This document shows, piece by piece, positions 16,650 to 25,468 of a stretch of DNA of 64,000 nt. Made by a program: the position numbers and the translations under genes. Origin of the DNA: Arthrobacter sp. ISL-30. GTDB lineage: Bacteria; Actinomycetota; Actinomycetes; Actinomycetales; Micrococcaceae. The notes below the pieces were generated by a model. That model did not search any database and was not told the DNA's origin. It saw only the letters and a program-made list of their open reading frames with translations. The stretch lies in NCBI RefSeq assembly GCF_018613855.1, contig NZ_JAGGPK010000016.1, positions 1-64,000 of the forward strand. The letters are read 5' to 3'. Each line of letters starts with the position of its first letter. Positions within the stretch are counted from its first letter, which is position 1.

Positions 16650-17657
16650 ATGACCCCTCGCCACTCCATGCTCGCCGTCCTCGTCGCCGTTCTGTGGGGC
16701 CTGAATTTCGTAGCCATCGACTTCGGCCTCCACGCCAATGGCCGCGAAGTTCCGCCCTTGCTTTTCGTCGCCCTTCGCTTCGTCCTCGTGGTCCTCCCGT
16801 TCATCTTCTTCGTGAAAAAGCCGGAGGTGAGCTGGAAGGTGATTCTCGGCGTCGGGCTCTTTATGAGTGCGGGCCAGTTCGGGCTCCTGTACCTGGCGCT
16901 GGCGATGGGCATGCCGGCCGGACTTGCTTCGCTTGTCCTACAGGCCCAGGTGCTCCTCACTGTGCTGATGGCGGCACAATTCCTGGGGGAGCGTCCCAAC
17001 CGGCGCCAGATTTTCGGTGTTGTCCTGGGGGTGGCGGGACTCGCGGTGGTAGCAGCGGGCCGGAGTCTTGTCGCGCCGGTGCTGCCGCTGCTTATTGTCC
17101 TCGCCGCGGCTCTGTCGTGGGCGGCCGGCAACGTCATTGCGCGCAAGGCCAAGGCGGCGTCCGGGCTCGGACTGGTGGTCTGGTCGGGCGCGGTGGTGCC
17201 GCTTCCCCTCGCCGGCTTGTCCCTCATCGTGGATGGAGCCGATGCAGTGATGGGGACGTTGCTGGATCTCCAGCCAGCCACGATCCTGAGCGCGATTTAC
17301 ACGGCAATGTTCGCGTCCCTGGTGGGTTACGGCATCTGGAACAGGCTCCTCAGCCTTTACCCGAGCTCAGCCGTGGTGCCGTTTACCCTTCTTGTGCCCG
17401 TTGTCGGCATGACGGCGGCCTGGCTAATGCTCCAGGAGACGCCGACGCCGGCAGAGATGCTCGGCGGGCTGCTGCTCCTTGGCGGGGTGGCCACGGCCGT
17501 CCTGCAGGGGAAGCGGTCGGCCCCGCCGTTGACCGCTGCCCACATTCCGGAGGAGGGGCTCGAAGGCGCTGAATCCGGCATCGGAGGAACGACCTCCCGG
17601 AAGCTTCATCTGGGCAAGGAGAACCTGCATCTGGACAGGGACAGGAGTACGGCGTAG
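16650..17657 (+). CDS. EamA-family (drug/metabolite) transporter
   Basis: A 335-residue membrane protein with ten predicted helices in two EamA repeats. The first begins MLAVLVAVLWGLNFVAIDFGL, the second near PLLIVLAAALSWAAGNVIARK. The C-terminal 40 residues are hydrophilic. ATG 16650 is used because the first helix begins there; an earlier in-frame ATG lies inside the LysR gene. It probably exports an amino acid or related metabolite under control of the divergent LysR protein. Confidence 0.9.
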   Translation: MTPRHSMLAVLVAVLWGLNFVAIDFGLHANGREVPPLLFVALRFVLVVLPFIFFVKKPEVSWKVILGVGLFMSAGQFGLLYLALAMGMPAGLASLVLQAQVLLTVLMAAQFLGERPNRRQIFGVVLGVAGLAVVAAGRSLVAPVLPLLIVLAAALSWAAGNVIARKAKAASGLGLVVWSGAVVPLPLAGLSLIVDGADAVMGTLLDLQPATILSAIYTAMFASLVGYGIWNRLLSLYPSSAVVPFTLLVPVVGMTAAWLMLQETPTPAEMLGGLLLLGGVATAVLQGKRSAPPLTAAHIPEEGLEGAESGIGGTTSRKLHLGKENLHLDRDRSTA

Positions 17658-17670
17658 TTTCAGATACGGA

Positions 17671-17698
17671 GCCGGGACTAAACTCCCGGCCCCCTTTC
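17671..17698 (+). terminator. Hairpin after the EamA gene
   Basis: GCCGGGA and TCCCGGC arms with a CTAAAC loop, followed by CCCCCTTTC. A modest terminator. Confidence 0.6.
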
Positions 17699-17777
17699 GT
17701 CCGTTCTGCACCGGCCGAAAGAGCCGTCACTGCTGTCACCCGGTGGCACATGATGCAGAAGCGGAAATGAGCCACAG

Positions 17778-18035
17778 ATGGCCACCTCGCACTTCGAACT
17801 GTTCCTTGAAGACACGACTATTCCGGACCCTGACACCGACTGCCCTCTTGGCCCGGATTGTCTTTACGGCCTATACGTCAGCTGGTGCGCGCTTCAGGGC
17901 GTCGAACCCAGAACCGACATAGCTTTCCGCGCGGGCATGCACCTCTGCGGCATCGATATCCACGACGCGCGCCTGCGTATGACAGGCCCTGCCGCCGCCG
18001 ATTACATCTTGTCCAGCTACCCACCTGCGGCATGA
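17778..18035 (+). CDS. Small hypothetical protein
   Basis: An 85-residue acidic N terminus (FLEDTTIPDPDTDCPLGPDCL) followed by LYGLYVSWCALQGVEPRTDIAFRAG, which resembles the helical segments of small phage-primase-like or D5-type domains, though too short for a call. Four cysteines are spread along it. Its stop overlaps the ATG of the next gene (ATGA), so the pair is translationally coupled. Function unknown. Confidence 0.65.
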   Translation: MATSHFELFLEDTTIPDPDTDCPLGPDCLYGLYVSWCALQGVEPRTDIAFRAGMHLCGIDIHDARLRMTGPAAADYILSSYPPAA

Positions 18036-18463
18036 CCATGTCCATCAGTTCCAGCGACTTCAACTCCAGGCCTCCAATACCCCATGCCCTGCCGCTCCAT
18101 TGCGGCAGATGCTACAGCGACTACCACCTGGTCATAGGGGCCATCGATGACCTCAACGCGCCCTCCCCAACGTTGGTGGAGGTCTCCTACATCTGCACCA
18201 AGTGCATGCTTGCTTACAGGCATCCGGCAGATGTTGCAGACATAGCAAGACTGCTGAATCGGCTCGGGGAAACACCTGATGTTCTCGTTTTCGGTGGCCA
18301 CTACATCCACTGTGGACAGCCGATGAAAAGGATCGGGTCAGAGGTCAGAAGTATCAATGTCCGCGAGTCGACCGATCAAACATCGGGTGATTCCCTGAGC
18401 GTTTACCTCGCAACGCGTGTTCTTCGCTGCGCCTGCGGCTTTCAGATGGAACTGCCCGACTAG
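18032..18463 (+). CDS. Small zinc-ribbon-like hypothetical protein
   Basis: A 143-residue protein beginning at the ATG that overlaps the previous stop. Cysteine pairs CGRC (about 25) and CTKC (about 55), a later HYIHCG and a final CACG suggest one or two zinc ribbons. No membrane segment. It is coupled to the 85-residue gene; the pair may act together, but no family was recognised. Confidence 0.7.
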   Translation: MTMSISSSDFNSRPPIPHALPLHCGRCYSDYHLVIGAIDDLNAPSPTLVEVSYICTKCMLAYRHPADVADIARLLNRLGETPDVLVFGGHYIHCGQPMKRIGSEVRSINVRESTDQTSGDSLSVYLATRVLRCACGFQMELPD

Positions 18464-18560
18464 CTTCGGGAATTCCCCGGTTCCCTCCCATGGTTACTGT
18501 TCCGATTCCGTTGTTTACTGGACGTATCCGGAGCAGCCAGACGAAAAGGGGCGGATCACC

Positions 18561-19040
18561 GTGGATATAGGTCAGCTTGTATGGATTATCGTCGCGATCG
18601 TTGTAGTTTTGGCGGTCATCGCGCTCGTGATGTTTCTCGGACGCAAACAGCGTGCGGGGGCGGCCAGGCAGAAGGCCGCCGAGATGAGGGACCAGGTCCG
18701 GGAAAAGGAAATCGAGGTGCAGGAACGCGAAGCCAGGGCCGCGCGCGCCAAGGCTGACGCACAACGCGCCGAAGTTGAGGCCCAGAAACTTCGCAGGGAG
18801 GCGGAGGCCCAGGAGCACGATGCCCAGGGCGTTCGCGAAGAAACGCAGGAACGCCTCCGCAAGGCGGATGAGTTGGATCCTGACGTCAAAACCGGCCAGC
18901 GCAGGGATTCAATGCGTGGCGAACGGGCTGATGATCGGTCCGGTACTCAAGTGCGGGCCGACCAATCCCGAGCCGATACAGCGCGCCGGGACGATGGCAA
19001 ACCTGATACGCCGCGAACGGAGCATCCTCGCACACCCTAA
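18561..19040 (+). CDS. Membrane-anchored coiled-coil protein
   Basis: A 159-residue protein starting at GTG 18561 with AAAGGGG eight bases upstream. One transmembrane helix at about 6-28 (LVWIIVAIVVVLAVIALVMF), then 70 residues of Ala/Glu/Arg heptads (coiled coil) and a charged, disordered tail rich in Arg/Asp. Similar proteins are often annotated only as hypothetical membrane proteins in this group. It converges with the next gene, seven bases apart. Confidence 0.75.
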   Translation: MDIGQLVWIIVAIVVVLAVIALVMFLGRKQRAGAARQKAAEMRDQVREKEIEVQEREARAARAKADAQRAEVEAQKLRREAEAQEHDAQGVREETQERLRKADELDPDVKTGQRRDSMRGERADDRSGTQVRADQSRADTARRDDGKPDTPRTEHPRTP

Positions 19041-19046
19041 CGTTCT

Positions 19047-19655
19047 TCAGCGGCGCGGGGCGCCCTTACGCTGCCCGGCTGCCCCTTTGCCCTGTCCTGC
19101 CGTTCCCTTGCCCTGCATGGGGCCGACCGCCGTCGGGCGTTTGGACGTTGAGGCGGACTGCGGGACCGAACGCTGTGCGGCCCGCGGGACCGTTCTTGGC
19201 GCAGTCCTGCCTGACGGTCGGCGCTTTTCAGGCTGCCTGCCGCGGGTCCTCCCTACAGGACGGACGTCCTTCCTTCGCCGCCCGGGCCATACAGCTCCCG
19301 CGAAGAGCACCAGCAGTGTGGCGAAACCGGCGGCAACGGCCAGATAGAAGTAACTGTCCGAATCCTGCGTGCTGACCGCGATTCCCGTGGCATTAGCATC
19401 CTCGTTGAATGCGAGCCCCCACATTCGAAGGAAGGCAATAGCGAAGCCCACGAACAGGCTGGAACCGATCGCCCCCAAAACAAGGGCAAAGTAGCGACGG
19501 CGTGACAGAACCTCTGCTATTGATGCCAGATAACCAACTGCAACGACGCCGAGGAACGTGAACATGGCGGCCTCTTCAAGGGTGATGGCAGTGAATACCA
19601 AAAGACCCGTGGCAACGCATGCCGACACGATCGCAAGTTTGCCGCTGTTCCCCAT
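19047..19655 (-). CDS. Hypothetical membrane protein with basic Gly/Lys tail
   Basis: About 202 residues with four predicted helices (first in LAIVSACVATGLLVF, last in YFYLAVAAGFATLLVLFAGAVW) and a 70-residue tail of Arg/Pro/Gly and GKG repeats (GKGTAGQGKGAAGQRKGAPRR). ATG 19655 places the first helix at the N terminus; ATG 19676 is also possible. The tail should lie inside the cell and could bind nucleic acid or acidic partners. Function unknown. Confidence 0.65.
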   Translation of the reverse strand: MGNSGKLAIVSACVATGLLVFTAITLEEAAMFTFLGVVAVGYLASIAEVLSRRRYFALVLGAIGSSLFVGFAIAFLRMWGLAFNEDANATGIAVSTQDSDSYFYLAVAAGFATLLVLFAGAVWPGRRRKDVRPVGRTRGRQPEKRRPSGRTAPRTVPRAAQRSVPQSASTSKRPTAVGPMQGKGTAGQGKGAAGQRKGAPRR

Positions 19656-19758
19656 GTGACACATGAGGTTAATCATCGTCGACCGCGGAGCCGGTCCCCG
19701 GGAGTGGGAGATTGCGGTTGCATACCGTTATCGGAGCAAGTCCCCAAGTTTGGTACGG

Positions 19759-21219
19759 CTACAGCCCGTATTTCTCGAGCAGCCGCAGCCACACTTCGCT
19801 CATTGTGGGGAAGGCAGGAACGGCATGCCACAAACGACCCAAAGTCACCTCGCCGACGATTGCGATTGTGGCCGCATGGAGCAGTTCTGCGACGCCCGGC
19901 CCGGCAAACGTTGCCCCCACCACGACGCGTCGATCCTCATCCACCACCAATTGCGCCCAGCCCTTGTAGTCAGAGGCGTAGAGCTGGGAGCCCGAGACGT
20001 TGATGGGGAGCTCAACGCTGCCTGCCCTGAGGCCGTTCTCCCTTGCCCGCTCCAGCGACGGACCCACCGATGCGATCTCCGGATCTGTGAAGACCACATT
20101 GGGAACGGCAAACTCGTCCGCGGTACGGGCTGCAGGGCTCCAGGGCGGCGCTGCTCCACGCAGGTTGCCGGCTGCTCGCGCCGCGATTGCATCACCGGTA
20201 GCCCGGGCCTCGTATTTGCCTTGGTGGGTAAGAAGAACCTTTCCTGCCGCATCGCCAGCAGCATAGAGCCAGAGACCATTGGTGCCGTCGCTAGCGGAGC
20301 CCTCCACAAGCCCGGTGGAATCCGTGGCGAGCCGAGGGTGCTTGCCGTCGTCGAGGTCCACGCCCACATTTTCGAGGCCGAGGTTCTCCACGGCAGGTCG
20401 CCTGCCTGAGGCCACCAGGAGCCGGTCCGCGATCACGGTGCGGCAGTCGTCGAACGCAAGGGATAGGGAACCGTCGTCGTTCTGCCCAATCTGCCGTGGC
20501 TCCTTTCCGAGCCGCAGTTCGACGCCGTCCGCCCGGAGCCCTGCCGCCACCAGCTCAGCTGCCTCTTCCGGAAAGGCGCGCAGCAGTCGGCCCCTGGCCA
20601 CGATGGTCACAGCGGAGCCGAGCCGTGCGAAGGCCTGGGCAAGTTCGACGCCCGCCACGCCGCCGCCCAATACCGCAAGACGGCGGGGCACCTCCTTGGC
20701 CGACGTGGCTCCTCGCGTTGTCCAGAAGGGAACGCTCCGTATGCCTTGGACATCGGGGATGACGGGGGTTGAGCCCGTTGCAATAACTACAGCATGCCGG
20801 GCCTTCAGCGCGTAGCTATTGCCGTTAATGCCGTCCACCTGCACTTCGCGGGGTCCCGTGATGCGGGCCCGCCCGCGAAGCAGCTCGATCCCTGCGTTGT
20901 CGAGCCATTGGATTTGGCTGTCGTCCTGCCATCTATTCGTGAACCAGTCTCGCCGGCTGAGCACCGTGTTGGCATGCAGGGTGCCGCTGATGGCCTCCGC
21001 TGCGCCGGGTACCGCTTGGGCAGCGTGAAGTACGCTTCCCGGCCGCAGAAGTGCTTTTGACGGAATACACGCCCAGTAGGAGCATTCGCCGCCTACCAGT
21101 TCCGCTTCAATGACTACTGTGGTGAGCCCTGCCTGCGCCACACGGTCAGCAACGTTTTCTCCGACGGCGCCCCCGCCGACCACTATCACATCAAATTCCC
21201 GGGAGCTCTCCTCAGACAT
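19759..21219 (-). CDS. FAD-dependent pyridine-nucleotide disulfide oxidoreductase
   Basis: A 486-residue flavoprotein of the lipoamide dehydrogenase / mycothione reductase class. FAD loop GGGAVGENVAD at 15-25, redox-active pair Cys46 and Cys51 (GGECSYWACIPSK), NAD(P)H loop LGGGVAGVELAQ, second FAD motif YAAGDAAGK, and C-terminal active-site HAVPAFPTMSE. The Cys spacing and the final His-Glu are intact, so it should reduce a disulfide. It is not next to 2-oxoacid dehydrogenase genes, so a lipoamide role is not shown. Confidence 0.88.
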   Translation of the reverse strand: MSEESSREFDVIVVGGGAVGENVADRVAQAGLTTVVIEAELVGGECSYWACIPSKALLRPGSVLHAAQAVPGAAEAISGTLHANTVLSRRDWFTNRWQDDSQIQWLDNAGIELLRGRARITGPREVQVDGINGNSYALKARHAVVIATGSTPVIPDVQGIRSVPFWTTRGATSAKEVPRRLAVLGGGVAGVELAQAFARLGSAVTIVARGRLLRAFPEEAAELVAAGLRADGVELRLGKEPRQIGQNDDGSLSLAFDDCRTVIADRLLVASGRRPAVENLGLENVGVDLDDGKHPRLATDSTGLVEGSASDGTNGLWLYAAGDAAGKVLLTHQGKYEARATGDAIAARAAGNLRGAAPPWSPAARTADEFAVPNVVFTDPEIASVGPSLERARENGLRAGSVELPINVSGSQLYASDYKGWAQLVVDEDRRVVVGATFAGPGVAELLHAATIAIVGEVTLGRLWHAVPAFPTMSEVWLRLLEKYGL

Positions 21220-21371
21220 GGGAGAAGCCTACGCCTGCGATGGCAGTGGCTCAGATGCTTCCATTTCGCAGAATCGGGCAGTGTCCTACATACCGGGACA
21301 TGGGACATCCAATATTCTGTTCAGACCATGCCCTACCCGGCGCCGGGCGGGCGCAACTGAACGGAGGGTCC

Positions 21372-22100
21372 ATGGCGACCTCACGCATCGTTCCGCAGGC
21401 GAGGTTCAGTGCCCAGGCAAGATTGCGGGCACTGCAGTCAGAGATCATGGAACTCATCCTTGATCGGAAACTTGAAGCCGGCGATCCTCTCCCCACAGAA
21501 AACGAGTTGTCCCTCGCTTTGGGCGTTGGCCGAAATACCCTGCGTGAATCGCTGAAGGTCCTCCAGGCCCTGGGCGTCATTGAGATTCGTCACGGTTTCG
21601 GCATGTTCGTCGCGCCAAGCAACCTTGAGGCGCTCGCCGATGGCCTGTCCTTTCGTAGCAGGCTTTCCCTGCGTCATCGGGGCGTGGAAGCATTACAGCT
21701 TATTGAAGTCCGGCGGGCGCTCGAATCAGGACTGATCGGCGGATCCATTGACTGCATGACCGCGGAGCAGCTTGCCGCCATTGACGAAGCGGTCACACTG
21801 ATGGAGGAGCTTGCGGCGGCGGGGGAGGACATGATTGCAGCCAGCGCGCAGTTCCACAGGAGGTTGTTCGAGCCCCTGGATAATGAGTTGTTGATGAGCC
21901 TTTTGGATGTCTTCTGGAGCGTCTACAGCAAAATTCCGGCTGAGTTAGGGATGGATGATGAAGGGCTTCCGGAAACGGTGGCGGTCCATCGAAAGATTTA
22001 CGCTGCTGTCGCCTCGAAGGATAAAACCCTTGCAGCTGAGCTGCTCGACACGCATTTCGACGGTATGCGGCGTCGGGTCGCGGAGGTCGTATCCGCCTAG
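21372..22100 (+). CDS. FadR/GntR-family transcriptional regulator
   Basis: A 242-residue regulator with an N-terminal GntR winged helix (LRALQSEIMELILDRKLEAGDPLPTENELSLALGVGRNTLRESLKVLQ) and a C-terminal FCD helical ligand domain. Start ATG 21372 has GGAGGG five bases ahead. Upstream TGTCC-N8-GGGACA could be its own operator. A palindrome of the kind such proteins bind lies 250 bases downstream, before pckG. Confidence 0.9.
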   Translation: MATSRIVPQARFSAQARLRALQSEIMELILDRKLEAGDPLPTENELSLALGVGRNTLRESLKVLQALGVIEIRHGFGMFVAPSNLEALADGLSFRSRLSLRHRGVEALQLIEVRRALESGLIGGSIDCMTAEQLAAIDEAVTLMEELAAAGEDMIAASAQFHRRLFEPLDNELLMSLLDVFWSVYSKIPAELGMDDEGLPETVAVHRKIYAAVASKDKTLAAELLDTHFDGMRRRVAEVVSA

Positions 22101-22141
22101 TTCAATGCTACGGAAGGCTTGCCGCAAAGCCGGACACAATG

Positions 22142-22176
22142 CAAAAGGCTCTGGAATCTTTGCGATTCCAGAGCCT
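22142..22176 (-). terminator. Terminator after tRNA-Arg(ACG), possibly two-way
   Basis: Twelve-bp arms GGCTCTGGAATC / GATTCCAGAGCC with a 5-nt loop; on the minus strand TTTTGC follows. It may also end the GntR gene transcript from the other side. Confidence 0.8.
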
Positions 22177-22184
22177 TCATTCTG

Positions 22185-22258
<74 letters not shown>

Positions 22259-22357
22259 ATTTCGTGTCCTTGGGAGTCGCTGACCCCCTCGAACCTCAAT
22301 AAACTTTACTGGAGATGCCGCAAGGTTCCAAATCGAGAACTGTGTAATGTGGCGAAC

Positions 22358-22369
22358 TAGACCGGTCTA
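22358..22369. promoter_or_regulatory. Perfect 12-bp palindrome upstream of pckG
   Basis: TAGACCGGTCTA lies between the tRNA and pckG, about 125 bases before a possible -10 (TAGCAT, near 22492). It is an operator candidate for a dimeric regulator, perhaps of the GntR class encoded just upstream. Confidence 0.4.
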
Positions 22370-22536
22370 TGTGACCTTCCTCACGAATTTGGCGCTTTTT
22401 GATTTCAGAAACCTTGAATTCTCGGGGTTTGCCTCTTGTCACCCCCGGAGATCCCACGTCTGATCTCGAATTGGTCTGGTCCGCGGCCCCCTAGCATTTA
22501 GGACACAGACCACTTACCCCGACGAAGGGAAACGCA

Positions 22537-24363
22537 ATGGGCGATCTGGCGCGACTGCCGCTGCTTGAGAAGGCACCCACCACGCATGCAGGCCTGCTGG
22601 CATGGGTGGAAGAAGTTGCTGAGCTGACCCAGCCGGACCGAATCCACTGGGTGGACGGCAGCGACGAGGAGAACCAGCGACTGACCGACGAGCTTGTTGC
22701 TGCAGGGACCCTGCGGAAGCTCAACCCGGAAACCTTCCCGAACTCCTTCGCGGCGTTCTCTGATCCGGCTGATGTGGCCCGTGTCGAGGAGCAGACCTTC
22801 ATCTGCTCTGAAAATGAGCGCGACGCCGGCTTCACCAACAACTGGATGGCTCCGGCCGAGATGAAGAAGAAGCTTCGCGGACTCTTCTCCGGCTCCATGC
22901 GCGGACGCACCATGTACGTCATTCCCTTCGTCATGGGTCACCTTGATGCCGAGGATCCCAAGTTCGGCGTTGAAATCACCGACTCCGCCTACGTGGTGGC
23001 CTCCATGCGCATCATGGCCCGCATCGGAACGGATGTCCTGGACCGCATCACCCAGACCGACGCGTTCTTCGTACCGGCGCTGCACTCCCTGGGAGCCCCG
23101 CTTGAGCCGGGCCAGGAGGACGTTGCCTGGCCGTGCAACCCGGACAAGTGGATTGTCCACTTCCCCGAGGAGCGCTCCATCTGGTCCTTCGGCTCGGGCT
23201 ACGGAGGAAACGCCCTGCTCGGCAAGAAGTGCTACGCCCTGCGCATCGCCTCCGTCATGGCACGTGACGAGGGCTGGCTGGCCGAGCACATGCTCATCCT
23301 CAAGCTCACCTCGCCGGAGCAGAAGACCTACTACGTCTCCGCTGCCTTCCCCTCCGCCTGCGGCAAGACCAACCTTGCGCTCCTGGATCCCACCATTGAA
23401 GGCTGGAAGGTCGAGACGCTTGGGGACGACATCACCTGGATGCGTTTCGGCAAGCAAGGCGAGCTCCGCGCCGTCAACCCCGAGGCCGGCCTGTTCGGCG
23501 TCGCCCCTGGCACCGGCTGGGGTACCAACCCGAACGCCATGCGCGCTATTGCCAAGGGCAACAGCATCTTCACCAACGTTGCCCTGACGGATGACGGCGG
23601 CGTGTGGTGGGAAGGCATGACGGAGGAAGTTCCGGCGCACCTGACCGACTGGCAGGGCAATTCCTGGACACCGGAAGCCGGAACCCCGGCAGCCCACCCG
23701 AACTCGCGGTTCTGCACCCCCATCGATCAGATCGACATGCTCGCGGACGAGTACTTCAGCCCTGAGGGCGTGGAACTTTCCGCCATCCTGTTCGGCGGAC
23801 GCCGCAAGACCACAATCCCCTTGGTGACGCAGGCCCGCGACTGGTCCAACGGCATCTTCATGGGTGCCACCCTGTCCTCGGAAACCACCGCTGCCGCGGC
23901 AGGTGCCGTCGGCGTCGTGCGCCGCGATCCGATGGCCATGCTGCCCTTCATCGGCTACGACGCAGGGGACTACCTGAACCACTGGGTCAACCTGTCGGCA
24001 AAGGCCAACCCGGAGCGTCTGCCCAAGATCTTCCTGGTCAACTGGTTCCGCCGCACCAAGGACGGCGGCTTCGCCTGGCCCGGCTTCGGCGACAACGCCC
24101 GCGTCCTCAAATGGGCCATCGAGCGGCTCGAGGGCAAGGCCGAGGCCATTGAGACTCCCATCGGTTTCGTTCCGACGGGTGACTCGATCGACCTCACTGG
24201 GCTCGACATGACTCCTGCCGAGGTGGAGGATGCCGTACGTGTGGATCCCGAGGAATGGGCCACCGAACTTGCCTCCATCGAAGAGTGGTTCGCGAATTTC
24301 GGCAGCTCCCTGCCGCCCGCCCTGGAGTCTGAACTTCAGGGGCTCAAGGAGCGCCTGAGCTAG
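22537..24363 (+). CDS. pckG: Phosphoenolpyruvate carboxykinase (GTP)
   Basis: A 608-residue GTP-dependent PEPCK, which converts oxaloacetate and GTP to PEP, CO2 and GDP at the entry to gluconeogenesis. The hallmark [11 protein letters not shown] places the reactive Cys275 within the nucleotide loop. Other family blocks are the N-terminal [10 protein letters not shown], the SVYG-like [13 protein letters not shown], and FLVNWFRR near the end. The ribosome site is GAAGGGAAAC. Length matches other actinobacterial enzymes. The upstream palindrome suggests regulated expression. Confidence 0.97.
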   Translation: MGDLARLPLLEKAPTTHAGLLAWVEEVAELTQPDRIHWVDGSDEENQRLTDELVAAGTLRKLNPETFPNSFAAFSDPADVARVEEQTFICSENERDAGFTNNWMAPAEMKKKLRGLFSGSMRGRTMYVIPFVMGHLDAEDPKFGVEITDSAYVVASMRIMARIGTDVLDRITQTDAFFVPALHSLGAPLEPGQEDVAWPCNPDKWIVHFPEERSIWSFGSGYGGNALLGKKCYALRIASVMARDEGWLAEHMLILKLTSPEQKTYYVSAAFPSACGKTNLALLDPTIEGWKVETLGDDITWMRFGKQGELRAVNPEAGLFGVAPGTGWGTNPNAMRAIAKGNSIFTNVALTDDGGVWWEGMTEEVPAHLTDWQGNSWTPEAGTPAAHPNSRFCTPIDQIDMLADEYFSPEGVELSAILFGGRRKTTIPLVTQARDWSNGIFMGATLSSETTAAAAGAVGVVRRDPMAMLPFIGYDAGDYLNHWVNLSAKANPERLPKIFLVNWFRRTKDGGFAWPGFGDNARVLKWAIERLEGKAEAIETPIGFVPTGDSIDLTGLDMTPAEVEDAVRVDPEEWATELASIEEWFANFGSSLPPALESELQGLKERLS

Positions 24364-24380
24364 GCTCCCAAGAAGAAGTA

Positions 24381-24432
24381 CGACGGCGGTTCCCACCTTC
24401 AGCGGAAGGCGGGGACCGCCGTCGGGCGTTTA
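24381..24432 (+). terminator. Terminator after pckG
   Basis: Fourteen-bp arms (CGACGGCGGT extended) around a 16-nt loop, followed by GGGCGTTTAAT. Confidence 0.65.
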
Positions 24433-24493
24433 ATACGGCGTTTAGCTAATGCCGGGCGCTTAACGCCGGCGGCGGTCTAGGCCAGCGGTTCTC

Positions 24494-24943
24494 TTACAGC
24501 CCGGGTCGCAGGCCTATGGCTTGGAAGACAGGCTCCATTTGTGATGATCCGGGCAGGGCGGCGACGACGACGTCGTCGAGTTCGCGGTAGAAGGCCTCGC
24601 GAGCGCGGGCCAGGGCGACCCGAAGCCTGCACTCATGGATCATGGGGCAGTTGCCGTGGATGGAAATACAATCGGCCGGATCGATCCGGGTGTTCAATTC
24701 CCGAAGGAGCTGGCCCACGGTGGCCTGACGCCCGGCAGGGCTGAGCCGGGAGCCGCCATGCCGCCCGCGGGCGACGTCGATCATGCCCAGCTCGCGCAGC
24801 TTCGCAATGGCCTTGCTGACGTGGTTATAGGGCGTATTGATCGCGTCGGCGATGCTCTGCGTCGTCAGCAGGCTGCCCTCCGGCGCGGCGGAAAGCACCA
24901 TCATGGCCCGAAGGCTCACGTCGGAGAAGGCAGTGATTTTCAT
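24494..24943 (-). CDS. Rrf2-family regulator, NsrR-like
   Basis: A 149-residue Rrf2 protein with an N-terminal winged helix (SLRAMMVLSAA through HVSKAIAKLRELGMI) and GRHGG wing. Three cysteines, Cys92, Cys99 and Cys105, have the spacing used by NsrR to hold a [4Fe-4S] or [2Fe-2S] cluster that senses nitric oxide. The usual target, the flavohaemoglobin gene hmp, is not in this window, so its regulon is unknown. Confidence 0.88.
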   Translation of the reverse strand: MKITAFSDVSLRAMMVLSAAPEGSLLTTQSIADAINTPYNHVSKAIAKLRELGMIDVARGRHGGSRLSPAGRQATVGQLLRELNTRIDPADCISIHGNCPMIHECRLRVALARAREAFYRELDDVVVAALPGSSQMEPVFQAIGLRPGL

Positions 24944-24962
24944 GGCACCAGCTTATGGCGGA

Positions 24963-25460
24963 CTAGTCCGCCCAAATGATCGGTTCGTTTTCATCTGCGG
25001 CCAGTTCCCCGAATTCCCAGCCGCTGTTGTTCCCAGGAGCATATGGCAGAACGGCGGCAAAGACCGAACCGTCCTCGTGTTCCGCCGCGACATGGATCGC
25101 ATCCGAGTCTTCCTCTACCAAGGTGATGTCGCAGACCAGCGCAGCGGCCCGGAAGTCTCCGCGATTTTGTCGCAGGAGCTCCGCGAGATCGCTCAGCATT
25201 GCATTGGCATCGAACTCACTTGCTGATTCGGGTTCCGCTGCTGACTCGGGTTCCGTTGCCAGCTCGGGTTCCGCTGCAGGCTGGGGCGCGACGGCGAGTA
25301 TTCTCACATCGCCGTCGTTCTCCACGACCAGGGCGAAAGGCAGGAACCAGCCATGGTTCTCCAGCTGCTCGCGGGCAGCGCCGATCCCCGTGCCCAAGAG
25401 ATTCTCCATATCGAGGGCAGTTTCTTCGGGGACCGTTTCACGCCACGGTTGCTGACTCAT
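24963..25460 (-). CDS. Hypothetical acidic protein with AEPES repeats
   Basis: A 165-residue acidic protein. N- and C-terminal parts look folded (WFLPFALVVENDGDVRILAV; GWEFGELAADENEPIIWAD) and are joined by a linker of (A)AEPE(S/L) repeats at about 60-84. Repeat number could vary between strains. Its start is eight bases after the phosphomannomutase stop, so the two are one transcript. No family recognised. Confidence 0.7.
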   Translation of the reverse strand: MSQQPWRETVPEETALDMENLLGTGIGAAREQLENHGWFLPFALVVENDGDVRILAVAPQPAAEPELATEPESAAEPESASEFDANAMLSDLAELLRQNRGDFRAAALVCDITLVEEDSDAIHVAAEHEDGSVFAAVLPYAPGNNSGWEFGELAADENEPIIWAD

Positions 25461-25468
25461 GGTTCAGC

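Noticed and set aside
22498..24396. A 632-residue minus-strand frame
   Set aside because: It mirrors pckG, whose family match is unmistakable; the opposite frame has no start signal or domain.
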